Shown here: piece by piece, positions 1 through 6,352 of the stretch
How positions within the stretch are numbered: the first letter of the stretch is position 1
Layout: each line of letters opens with the position of its first letter
Assembly: GCA_902802815.1 (NCBI GenBank)
Contig: CADCNQ010000001.1
Location: 62,001 to 126,000, forward strand
Source of the DNA: an uncultured Bacteroidales bacterium
GTDB taxonomy: Bacteria > Bacteroidota > Bacteroidia > Bacteroidales > Bacteroidaceae
Direction: 5' to 3'
Length of the DNA: 64,000 nt
Translations under genes and position numbers: made by a program
Notes under the pieces: generated by a model
What the model was told of the DNA's origin: nothing
Databases searched by the model: none
What the model saw: only the letters and a program-made list of their open reading frames with translations

Positions 1-1439
1 ACCGTGCCGCCCACCTTGACCTGGAAGCCTCCCGTCTCCATGTTCATTTGGGCATTCCGGACGCTGTGGACATAGTAGCCCGTAAGGTCGCCCGCATTGT
101 CCGACAGGTGCTCCAGCGTCCACTGCTGATAGGCATAGTGCCTGTTGTCATACTGCACGACGGCGGCCGAGTTGTTCGTTGATCCGCTTTTTATCGTCAG
201 CAACTTCTGACTCTTCTTGTTGACGATGATGTAGTTGCCGTTGGTCAGCGGACACAGCGGCACGTCGGCACCCTCGCAGACCTGAACACTCCGCTCAGCG
301 CTCTTCTGGAACGCATCGCCATACCGATAGCCACCCGGCAACGAAATGGCAAAAGAATATGCGGGGCCGTAACCGTCAAAATAGACAGGTTTGTCTCTGC
401 ACACATATTCATAACTACAGGGAGAGGCCTGACGCTCGCTGACACCGGCAAAAGCCTTTATTCTGCCGTCTGGCAGACGGTAGACTGCTGCACCCGACCA
501 GGCTGCGCGGTTCTCGCCATAGCCCAGACGCGCACCACCCTCGCTCGTGGCCAGGCAGAAATCGCCACGGCTCGGGCCTACGGTTCCCCACCAGATACCG
601 TTCTCCATCCCATAGTTGGCACCGACGATACCCTCCATCACATTGTGCAGCTCATCGTTGGTCGCTATGTTGCCGTCGGCCTTGATGTGCGTGTAGAAGT
701 CGGCGTAATGGTTGAAGTCGCCCGCCAACTGGTGCGTATTTCCTTCGTCCACGTAAGGCTTCATATAGTCATACCACTCCATCGCCCCGTCGTTGTTACA
801 GGTATTGCCGGCGCAGATGCGGATCCCCTCAAAGAACGGGTCTTCCTTCAGCAGTTTGGCCACAGCCTTGAAGTCGGCTTTTGTTCCCTGGTTGCTGGCT
901 GTCACGTCCGGCTCGTTGAAGGGAGCGATGGAGACCACTTTCAGACCATAGTCCTGCACATATTTCAGTGTTGCCTTGATGACCTTGAACCAAGCCTCGG
1001 GGTGATGGGTATAAACATCGGTATTGATGTCAACAGGGTCGGAATTGAGAAGAAGCCCATCGGGATGAGTGAGCGAGATATGGCGCAGGCGTGCGTCCAG
1101 GAAATTCTTCTGCCGGTCGGACAGCGAGCCGTCGTCGTTGACCGCATCCATCACCTGAAACGAGATACGTCCATACGTCAGACGGTCGCGCCCGATGAAG
1201 TTGATGCCGCGCAGCACGTTGCCCTCGTCGTCCCAAGCCGTGTCCATGCCCCAGTGGATAAGGGTGGGCGTACCAGGGTCGGCAGCAGCGAAAGGAACTT
1301 TCACAGCCTGTCTGTTCCACGCATGAAGATACATGGAAGCATGAGGAACATCGGCAGTTCCTGAAGTGTTCTGTGCATAGGCAAATGGGGCACACAAGAA
1401 AGCCCCCACCGTCAGGAGGCAAGTCAGACTTTTTTTCAT
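1..1439 (-). CDS. Secreted glycoside hydrolase (clan GH-A type) with ricin-type lectin domain, 3' end cut by window edge
   Basis: The ATG at 1439 opens a frame that stays open to base 1, so the C-terminus lies outside the window. Residues 1-22 form a signal peptide (MKKSLTCLL...APFAYA). The body resembles a TIM-barrel glycosidase: SIAPFNEPDVT near residue 180 carries the Asn-Glu-Pro of clan GH-A enzymes, where the Glu is the acid/base, and a Trp-rich stretch (ENGIWWG) follows near residue 285. From about residue 400 a beta-trefoil-like segment appears (GNYIIVNKKSQKLLTI ... QQWTLEHL), as in ricin B-type carbohydrate-binding domains. I infer a surface or periplasmic polysaccharide hydrolase with a lectin tail. 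The exact GH family (GH30-like is one option) cannot be fixed by eye. It has its own promoter 31-38 bases upstream. Confidence 0.7.
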   Translation of the reverse strand, partial: MKKSLTCLLTVGAFLCAPFAYAQNTSGTADVPHASMYLHAWNRQAVKVPFAAADPGTPTLIHWGMDTAWDDEGNVLRGINFIGRDRLTYGRISFQVMDAVNDDGSLSDRQKNFLDARLRHISLTHPDGLLLNSDPVDINTDVYTHHPEAWFKVIKATLKYVQDYGLKVVSIAPFNEPDVTASNQGTKADFKAVAKLLKEDPFFEGIRICAGNTCNNDGAMEWYDYMKPYVDEGNTHQLAGDFNHYADFYTHIKADGNIATNDELHNVMEGIVGANYGMENGIWWGTVGPSRGDFCLATSEGGARLGYGENRAAWSGAAVYRLPDGRIKAFAGVSERQASPCSYEYVCRDKPVYFDGYGPAYSFAISLPGGYRYGDAFQKSAERSVQVCEGADVPLCPLTNGNYIIVNKKSQKLLTIKSGSTNNSAAVVQYDNRHYAYQQWTLEHLSDNAGDLTGYYVHSVRNAQMNMETGGFQVKVGGT

Positions 1440-1469
1440 CAGTATTCTTTAATTTAAGATAATTCGCTA

Positions 1470-1477
1470 CAAAGTTA
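1470..1477 (-). promoter_or_regulatory. Bacteroidetes -7 box for the glycoside hydrolase
   Basis: The minus strand reads TAACTTTG, an exact match to TAnnTTTG, 31 bases before the ATG at 1439. This would give a leader of about 25 nt. Confidence 0.6.
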
Positions 1478-1640
1478 GCACCTTTTTTCGGAAAGTCGCA
1501 AAAAAGCATACGATTTTTAAAGATTTTTAACACTAACACCCCTCGAAATTGTTTTTAACAACGAATTACACAATCGGCTGAGGTGACTCATACGATTTTT
1601 GGGGGTTCTAACTAGGGCGTAAATGTCGCAAAAACAAGAA

Positions 1641-1661
1641 AGCCGCTGATTTTCAGCGGCT
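1641..1661 (-). terminator. Hairpin terminator, possibly bidirectional
   Basis: AGCCGCTG (1641-1648) pairs with CAGCGGCT (1654-1661) across a five-base loop. On the minus strand it is followed by TTTCTTGTTTTT. It would stop minus-strand readthrough from the module before the glycoside hydrolase promoter. Confidence 0.55.
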
Positions 1662-1846
1662 ATTTCTAGTAGACGAGTTGTTAGTTCGCTTCGGCTTCGC
1701 TCACGCTCATTCGGCAAGCCGAAAGTAGACAAGTAGACGAGTTGGTTGTTTTCGTTTTCGTCATTTATCATTTGTCATTTATCATTTATCATTTAGCGAA
1801 TGCGTTACGGAATGAGGGCAGACTCTAAATGATAGCCGCAAAATTT

Positions 1847-1910
1847 TCGTGTCACATTTGTCACATTTGTCACGAAACAAAAAAAATGCCGTCCGCTTGG
1901 GCGACATTTC
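1847..1910 (-). terminator. Left copy of the module terminator cassette
   Basis: Read on the minus strand, an imperfect hairpin (GTCGCCC ... CGGACGGC) runs into a T tract. Then comes TTTCGTG, two acaaatgtg words and CACGAAA, so the trailing part is itself an inverted repeat. A near-identical copy follows the right operon at 14041-14101, in the same orientation relative to its own operon. Confidence 0.6.
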
Positions 1911-2008
1911 TTTTTTAGTTGACAAGTTGTTAGTTTTCGTTTTCGTCTTCGTTATCGTCAATTTTCAATTTTCAATTATCAATTGTCAATTAGGGCGTAG
2001 CCCGCGCA

Positions 2009-2233
2009 CTACGGCTCTCCAATCCTGTCGGTTATCACCTTCACCATTTCCGGTGTCAGAGGTCTCCTGCGATGGTAGCCGCTTCTTTTCAGCCGTTTTT
2101 CCAGTGGAAGATGATGTCCGAATTTACGCTCCAGTTCTTTGCGGAAAAGTCTGCGTTTGTGTTGGATTGTCAGTTCCCCTTCGTAGTACATGTCGGCAAG
2201 TGATGAGAGCGAAATTTTCTTCCTTTTCTTCAT
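2009..2233 (-). CDS. Small basic protein, DUF4248-like position
   Basis: A 74-residue Lys/Arg-rich protein (MKKRKKISLSSLADMYYEG...). I chose the ATG at 2233 because it overlaps the upstream stop as ATGA and is preceded by AAAGGAGGTGA, an unusually complete Shine-Dalgarno match. A longer in-frame reading from 2287 would overlap the upstream gene by 58 bases. In Bacteroidales, DUF4248 proteins often sit next to DUF3987 genes. The position and the small basic character fit that, but I cannot confirm the family by eye. Function unknown; nucleic-acid binding is possible from the charge alone. Last gene of the left operon. Confidence 0.6.
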   Translation of the reverse strand: MKKRKKISLSSLADMYYEGELTIQHKRRLFRKELERKFGHHLPLEKRLKRSGYHRRRPLTPEMVKVITDRIGEP

Positions 2234-3849
2234 GACGTCACCTCCTTTCCCGGCACACGATACTTGCCGCGTGAACATTCGTTCCAACCTCTGTCCTGTA
2301 TGGAGCGGAGTATGGTGCGGAGGCTTAAACGCTTGAATGCATCGCAGCTGTCTCTCACTGTCCTTACGTTGACAATTTCCCCGCTGTGCGCCTTTTCGTA
2401 TTCGACAAAAGCCGTGTCGCGCTCCTTGTATATGTTCTGAGCAACGGTCGCGCCCATCGCTTCCTTGTAGGCCAGACGGATTTCCTCACGGTATGATTTG
2501 CTGTTTGCGTTGAGTTGCCGCTGAACGGCCAGAGCGCAGTCAATAGAGCAGTTCACCCACCAGCGCACCACGTCGATGATTCTCTGCAGCGTCTCGTTAT
2601 ATTGTGCGTCGCGCTCTTCTTCGGGCACGTCGGCAAGGCCGTTGGCTATGTAGAGCAGATAGCACATCGCCATCGCTCTTTCGTTGGCTCTGGAGCAGCA
2701 GTCGTCAGCTATTTCGCCGATTCGCGCCAAGTTTGCCTTAATCTCTTTGCCAAGGGCAATAATAGCCGGTACGCTGAGAGCAAGACGCTCGCGCTCTTCC
2801 TGCACACTAAAATTATACTCTTCAAATGTGGGAGCATTCCCGTCACTGTCTTTTGCGCCTTCGTAAGCGCGTTCCAAACTTTCTTCATCGCAAATGTTTT
2901 CATCTTCCTTAAACGTGTTATTAAATGTTTTCAGTCGCCTTGCCCCTTCAAGGAGTACGGCCGTTTGTTCTTTCGTCCATTGCGGCCTCTTGTATGCGCC
3001 CTCTTTCTTCTCGTCTTTGCGCTCGCCAAGTATGACGAGTGTGCCGCGCGAGAGCGTGCCGTCGCTGTCGCAATGACGGAAGATTTTATACATCGGGTCG
3101 ATGGTGCCGCCTATGTTGCAGCAGAGCTTCATCGAGGGGACGAAATACGTCTTTTCCTTTGTCTTGTGCAGGAAGGCTTCGCCCGTGCCGTCGTAGCTCT
3201 TCTTCATAATGTCGAGCACGATGCTGTAGTACTGGCTGCTTATCTTCTTTGTGAATTCGCCGCCCTCCGTGCATGAGAGATACATCAGTCCGTCGCCGTT
3301 TATCTGCATCTGCTCCAGCATCGCGATGGCCGACGGCACGGCATCGAGGATACGCAGTTTCTCCTGCGGCTTAGCTGTCTTCTTGCGCTCTTCCTCCGTG
3401 AGCAGGGAGTAATCCGCTTCTTTTTTCGCAGCGACGTTCTTCTCTGCCAGTTCCTTTGAGAGAAAGAGGTTTTCCAGTGAGCGCAGCACTTGACTTTTAC
3501 CTGTTCCCGAACCGCCCATCTGCCAGCTCTGTCCGCATATCCATCTCAGCATTCCGTCTGCGTAGAGCACGCGGGCGTTGTGTCCGAGAAACGCCAGGAT
3601 TGGATAACTCAGTGTGAGGGCTTGGTGCACTGCCACCGGATCAACGCCTCCGATGAGTGCCTCCGTGAAGGGGTCGAGCTGTTCGGGTACGGGATTGAGG
3701 GCCTGCACCTCGCGTATGGTGCATTTTGAGAAGTCGATGGCCCCGCTTATTGAGGGGCCTAATGGCTTGGAGAGGGTGAGCATCTTTTCAGTCGCGTTGT
3801 CTTGCGCCTGCCGCTCCATTTCCTTGCTTGCTGTTATCACCTGTGTCAT
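2230..3849 (-). CDS. DUF3987-like P-loop ATPase (primase/helicase-associated type)
   Basis: A 539-residue cytoplasmic protein. A clear Walker A, GGSGTGKSQ, lies near residue 114 after a conserved-looking stretch (LSYPILAFLGHNARVLYADG). The middle is highly charged, and the C-terminal half is helical with WW and Cys-rich patches (ADDCCSRANERAMAMCYLLY). DUF3987 proteins in Bacteroidetes mobile and capsule-linked modules have this N-terminal ATPase arrangement and size. ATP-dependent DNA processing is an inference from the family. It starts within the end of the 95-residue gene (ATGA overlap) and its own stop overlaps the next start, so the three genes are translationally coupled. Confidence 0.55.
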   Translation of the reverse strand: MTQVITASKEMERQAQDNATEKMLTLSKPLGPSISGAIDFSKCTIREVQALNPVPEQLDPFTEALIGGVDPVAVHQALTLSYPILAFLGHNARVLYADGMLRWICGQSWQMGGSGTGKSQVLRSLENLFLSKELAEKNVAAKKEADYSLLTEEERKKTAKPQEKLRILDAVPSAIAMLEQMQINGDGLMYLSCTEGGEFTKKISSQYYSIVLDIMKKSYDGTGEAFLHKTKEKTYFVPSMKLCCNIGGTIDPMYKIFRHCDSDGTLSRGTLVILGERKDEKKEGAYKRPQWTKEQTAVLLEGARRLKTFNNTFKEDENICDEESLERAYEGAKDSDGNAPTFEEYNFSVQEERERLALSVPAIIALGKEIKANLARIGEIADDCCSRANERAMAMCYLLYIANGLADVPEEERDAQYNETLQRIIDVVRWWVNCSIDCALAVQRQLNANSKSYREEIRLAYKEAMGATVAQNIYKERDTAFVEYEKAHSGEIVNVRTVRDSCDAFKRLSLRTILRSIQDRGWNECSRGKYRVPGKEVTS

Positions 3850-4133
3850 GCTCTTGCGACTCCTATCAGTTTTAATATGACAGACTGCACACAGCTTCCG
3901 TTATTGAGGCGGCGAGATGTCGGAGTGACACTGACGCTCACCACATCGCCTACTCGCATACCTTCGTTCTCACTGATTTTCTCATCGTAGAGTTTCACGA
4001 ATGTTGTCCAGTTGCCCTGTAAATCTTCGTCACCTGACTTCACCCAGATATTCTGCTGGCGGTGCTTTGTATGGTCGGAAAATTCAATTTCCTGTATGGG
4101 TTCTATGCCCGTAATTTCACAAACTGCTATCAT
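3846..4133 (-). CDS. Hypothetical 95-residue beta-rich protein of the left module operon
   Basis: MIAVCEITGIEPIQE... then alternating hydrophobic residues (NIWVKSGDEDLQGNWTTFVKLYDEK ... VGDVVSVSVTPTSRR). The pattern suggests a small beta-barrel, perhaps OB-like, which would suit a single-strand DNA or nucleotide-binding partner of the P-loop protein. That is inference from pattern only. No signal peptide. Its 3' end overlaps the P-loop gene by four bases. The spacer before it carries the word ttgaggt repeated several times. Confidence 0.55.
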   Translation of the reverse strand: MIAVCEITGIEPIQEIEFSDHTKHRQQNIWVKSGDEDLQGNWTTFVKLYDEKISENEGMRVGDVVSVSVTPTSRRLNNGSCVQSVILKLIGVARA

Positions 4134-4195
4134 AAGTTTAATAGTTTTGAGGTTTGAGGTTTGAGTTTTGAGATTGGGGATTTCACATTTATCAT

Positions 4196-4723
4196 TTAGG
4201 CGTAGCCGATCTTGTTCAGATCATTTTCTTCTTTGGTTTCCCAGGCTTGCTGTTCTCGCTTCTCCTGTGCGTCGTGTGCCTTTTTGGCTTTTGTCCATTG
4301 CAGCAGTACTCCGTCCGACACGTCCGATGTCTTCATCTCTTCGCCGTCCATCGCCAGCATCTGTGCTGTGAGTTCAAGGGCACTGATGACATCGTGCTTG
4401 TTTTTCAGACTTTGCGTTGTGCCTGCAATATGAAGGTGCACGGCGTTGTCCTTGGTCACTCGCATAAACGACTTTCCGTAGCTGGATTGCGACTGGTGAA
4501 CTATTTGCGACACGTTGCCCGTGTAGGGTCGGGGAGTGCGCTTCTTTGTGACTACCACGCGGCCTTTGCCGATGGTCACGTCTGCGCCCTTCACTTCCAT
4601 TTCGGGGAGTTTGCGCGTCTTGTTCACTTTCATTACTATTGTACCCTGTCGGGTGAAACTCAGGCTCTCAAGTTCCGACTGCGAGAGCTGAATTATTTGG
4701 TTTAATAAGCTATTGTTTTTCAT
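4196..4723 (-). CDS. Hypothetical 175-residue protein of the left module operon
   Basis: Starts at the ATG at 4723 (MKNNSLLNQIIQLSQ). A longer in-frame reading to 5008 would run through the adjacent low-complexity repeats and is rejected. The N-terminal half is beta-like with basic residues (VVVTKKRTPRPYTG) and the C-terminus is helical and strongly charged (KAKKAHDAQEKREQQAW). No membrane segment or signal. Unknown function; the basic core would suit nucleic-acid contact. It lies between the 115-residue and 95-residue genes on the same strand. Confidence 0.55.
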   Translation of the reverse strand: MKNNSLLNQIIQLSQSELESLSFTRQGTIVMKVNKTRKLPEMEVKGADVTIGKGRVVVTKKRTPRPYTGNVSQIVHQSQSSYGKSFMRVTKDNAVHLHIAGTTQSLKNKHDVISALELTAQMLAMDGEEMKTSDVSDGVLLQWTKAKKAHDAQEKREQQAWETKEENDLNKIGYA

Positions 4724-4737
4724 TGTTTTTTTTTTAT

Positions 4738-4850
4738 AGTTGACAAGTTGACGAGTTGACGAGTTGACAAGTTGGTTGTTTTCGTTTTTCGTTTTTCGTT
4801 TTTCGTCATCGTTTTCGTTTTTCGTTATCGTTTTCGTTAAAGATTTCGTC
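4738..4850. repeat. Low-complexity spacer: gttgacgag words followed by gttttcg words
   Basis: About five copies of a(g/a)ttgac(g/a) are followed by about ten copies of (c)gttttt(c)g with single-base changes. The second tract also encodes the C-terminus of the 115-residue protein (NENDNEKRKR). Related words recur at 1670-1760 and 13986-14034. Confidence 0.7.
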
Positions 4851-5153
4851 ATGTCTGTGGTCATAGAGTGCGAGTCTCTCTGTCTCCGTGAGTCTGGTGG
4901 GCAGTGCGTTGCCGCAGAGTCCCAGTTCTTCCAGCGTTTTGCGCAGGCGTTTGTCGGAGAGTGCATCCACGATGTCAAGGTTGCAGACAGCTGTGCGGTC
5001 GAAGGCAATCCTTATTTCCGAGGAGACAAGGCCGTATCTGGTGGCATACACGGTGATGTGCTTCTTTGCGTCTTCCGCATTGTTTGAGAACACGAACACC
5101 TCCGGGTCGCCCTGAAAGTTCTCGCCCTCAATCTTTTTGCTCATCTTCATCAT
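4806..5153 (-). CDS. Hypothetical 115-residue protein of the left module operon
   Basis: MMKMSKKIEGENF... with a compact alpha/beta core (EVFVFSNNAEDAKKHITVYATRYG; LRKTLEELGLCGNALP) and a charged tail from the gttttcg repeat tract. ATGs at 5153, 5150 and 5144 are all possible. The upstream stop at 5157 leaves three bases between genes, so the genes are coupled. No recognised domain, no membrane segment. The repeat-encoded tail suggests the original stop was lost into the spacer repeats, or that the tail is unconstrained. Confidence 0.5.
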   Translation of the reverse strand: MMKMSKKIEGENFQGDPEVFVFSNNAEDAKKHITVYATRYGLVSSEIRIAFDRTAVCNLDIVDALSDKRLRKTLEELGLCGNALPTRLTETERLALYDHRHDEIFNENDNEKRKR

Positions 5154-5156
5154 GGC

Positions 5157-5453
5157 TCAATCCTGAGGGCTGATTAGTATTTCTTGTGTGAGGCTTTCCC
5201 AGATGTTTCTCACGATATTCACGATACCGAAGAAGATGTTGTACACCACGACCCACACGATCAGTATGGGGTGATACCATATCGGTTTCAGTCTCCAGTG
5301 AAGGATTTTCATCTCTCCGGATTTGCTTTTTTTTCTCTTCAGCCCTTTGTCTTTGAAACATCCGAGCCAGTAGAGCCCTCGCATCGTCAGGGTCATCGCC
5401 TCCATGATTTCTTGTTTGATTGCCTCATCTTGGCTGTTCTTATTCGTTTTCAT
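5157..5453 (-). CDS. Small membrane protein, first gene of the left module operon
   Basis: 98 residues: a charged cytoplasmic N-terminus (MKTNKNSQDEAIKQ) and a strong hydrophobic helix near residues 60-80 (WYHPILIVWVVVYNIFFGIV). The basic stretch before the helix (KDKGLKRKKSKSG) suggests an N-in topology. No recognised family. It starts 56 bases downstream of a TAnnTTTG box and leads the operon that includes the P-loop protein, which points to a membrane-anchored partner for that complex. Confidence 0.55.
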   Translation of the reverse strand: MKTNKNSQDEAIKQEIMEAMTLTMRGLYWLGCFKDKGLKRKKSKSGEMKILHWRLKPIWYHPILIVWVVVYNIFFGIVNIVRNIWESLTQEILISPQD

Positions 5454-5508
5454 AGTTTGTTTTAGTTTTTGAAATTATACACTCACGCAATCGGCCGAAT
5501 TGCGAGGG

Positions 5509-5516
5509 CAAAGGTA
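5509..5516 (-). promoter_or_regulatory. -7 box of the left module operon
   Basis: The minus strand reads TACCTTTG, 56 bases before the ATG at 5453 and just after the terminator at 5529-5553. Transcription restarts here. Confidence 0.65.
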
Positions 5517-5528
5517 TGACACAAAAAA

Positions 5529-5553
5529 AGCCCCGACAATTTCTGTCGGAGCT
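5529..5553 (-). terminator. Rho-independent terminator after the 165-residue gene
   Basis: On the minus strand AGCTCCGACA pairs with TGTCGGGGCT across six bases (one G-U pair) and runs into TTTTTTTG. A strong stem with a good T tract. Confidence 0.8.
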
Positions 5554-5619
5554 TAGAAGTATTTTCAGAAAATTTAGAAGCGTTTTTAGAAGATTTAGAA
5601 AACGCCCTTTTTCTTATGT

Positions 5620-6117
5620 CTATTTTTGCGTGTTTTTCTCTATTTCTTCCAATAGTACGGTTGCGAGTCTTACGTTTTGTTTGTGTGCGCCGTTAGCCTC
5701 CCATTTGTCAATGTTGCCAACAAGCAGACCTTCCGCTATCGGTTTCTGCACAGCATCGTAATTGCATACAAAAGAAATACTGACAGGCCATGTTTCCACT
5801 TCACGTACAAAATCCCGGAAGCCTTTCATATATCCTTTCATCTGATATACTCTGTACACCACAGCCCAAGAGCGATTGCTCCACCACATTCCTTGCTTGA
5901 CGGTTTCCGTCACAGCTCTGCACATTTCTTCGCGCGTCGGTAAATCTGGAAATAGTTTCTTCTGAATAGTTTCGTTGTTGGCGTCTCCAAACTGGAAACT
6001 GCCGTCACCACTCATCCCGAAATGGTTGTGCTCTACGTGTTCGATATACTGACCGATGGGTCCGTAAAAATAGTTTTTAATGCCTCCCTGTTTTTTTTTT
6101 GTTTCGTCTTGACTCAT
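5620..6117 (-). CDS. Hypothetical 165-residue protein downstream of the candidate RNA
   Basis: I chose the ATG at 6117 (MSQDETKKKQGGIKNYFYGPIG); a reading from 6144 would start inside a T-rich tract. An A10 run encodes Lys7-9. Residues 15-45 hold a polar aromatic motif (NYFYGPIGQYIEHVEHNHFG) of a kind seen in many Bacteroidales accessory proteins. The rest is a mixed alpha/beta domain (MWWSNRSWAVVYRVYQ; SISFVCNYDAVQKP). No signal or membrane helix. The gene lies between a structured RNA candidate and a strong terminator, so it is probably its own unit or the end of the hsd transcript. The spacer after it repeats ttagaag four times. Confidence 0.55.
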   Translation of the reverse strand: MSQDETKKKQGGIKNYFYGPIGQYIEHVEHNHFGMSGDGSFQFGDANNETIQKKLFPDLPTREEMCRAVTETVKQGMWWSNRSWAVVYRVYQMKGYMKGFRDFVREVETWPVSISFVCNYDAVQKPIAEGLLVGNIDKWEANGAHKQNVRLATVLLEEIEKNTQK

Positions 6118-6160
6118 TTTGTGAATAAAAAAAAGCGAGGGCACGTGTCAGTAAACAGCA

Positions 6161-6297
6161 AAGCTCAGGTCTCGACTCCTATCCTAAACTGAATACGACC
6201 GCCGCCCCCGCCGTGATGTTATTATCACGCGAAGCGATGGTCGCATGTCTTCTTAGGATTCACGGGCTTTCGCCCTTATTGTCGAGAGATGAGCCTT
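6161..6297 (-). ncRNA. Candidate structured RNA (about 137 nt) between hsdR and the 165-residue gene
   Basis: Minus-strand folding by eye gives a closing helix (6281-6297 with 6161-6176: seven pairs, a 2x2 loop, then five more pairs), a hairpin GGGC-GAAA-GCCC (6264-6275) with a GNRA loop only on this strand, a perfect 7-bp helix (6253-6259 with 6181-6187), a further helix (6239-6243 with 6196-6200), and a terminal 6-bp hairpin (6212-6229). That is a branched fold in an otherwise gene-free gap. A T9 tract follows 24 bases later. No match to tRNA, tmRNA, RNase P or SRP RNA that I can see. Could be an attenuator, a leader of the 165-residue gene or an independent RNA. Confidence 0.5.
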
Positions 6298-6352
6298 AAG
6301 ACAGCGATACTACGCCGCAATGCGATATTCTAAAATTCTTCTCTTATAACGT

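Larger units (their letters stand above)
1440..2008. other. Gene-free spacer with stuttered repeats and two terminator-like hairpins
   Basis: No credible gene lies between the glycoside hydrolase start and the end of the left module operon. It holds the hydrolase promoter, a hairpin at 1641-1661, and runs of short repeated words: atcattt near 1760-1795, caattt near 1957-1992, and gacaagttg/gacgagttg words near 1670-1745. The terminator cassette at 1847-1910 also lies here. A short minus ORF (1517-1771) runs through these repeats and is not credible as a gene. Confidence 0.6.

Noticed and set aside
1517..1771. 84-residue minus-strand gene in the left spacer
   Set aside because: It runs through a hairpin and stuttered repeats, with no homology-like pattern.
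6161..6297. tRNA, tmRNA, RNase P RNA or group II intron fragment
   Set aside because: No anticodon arm or CCA-type acceptor, no RNase P core (GAGGAAAGTC), and no domain V hairpin of a group II intron; kept as an unassigned structured RNA.
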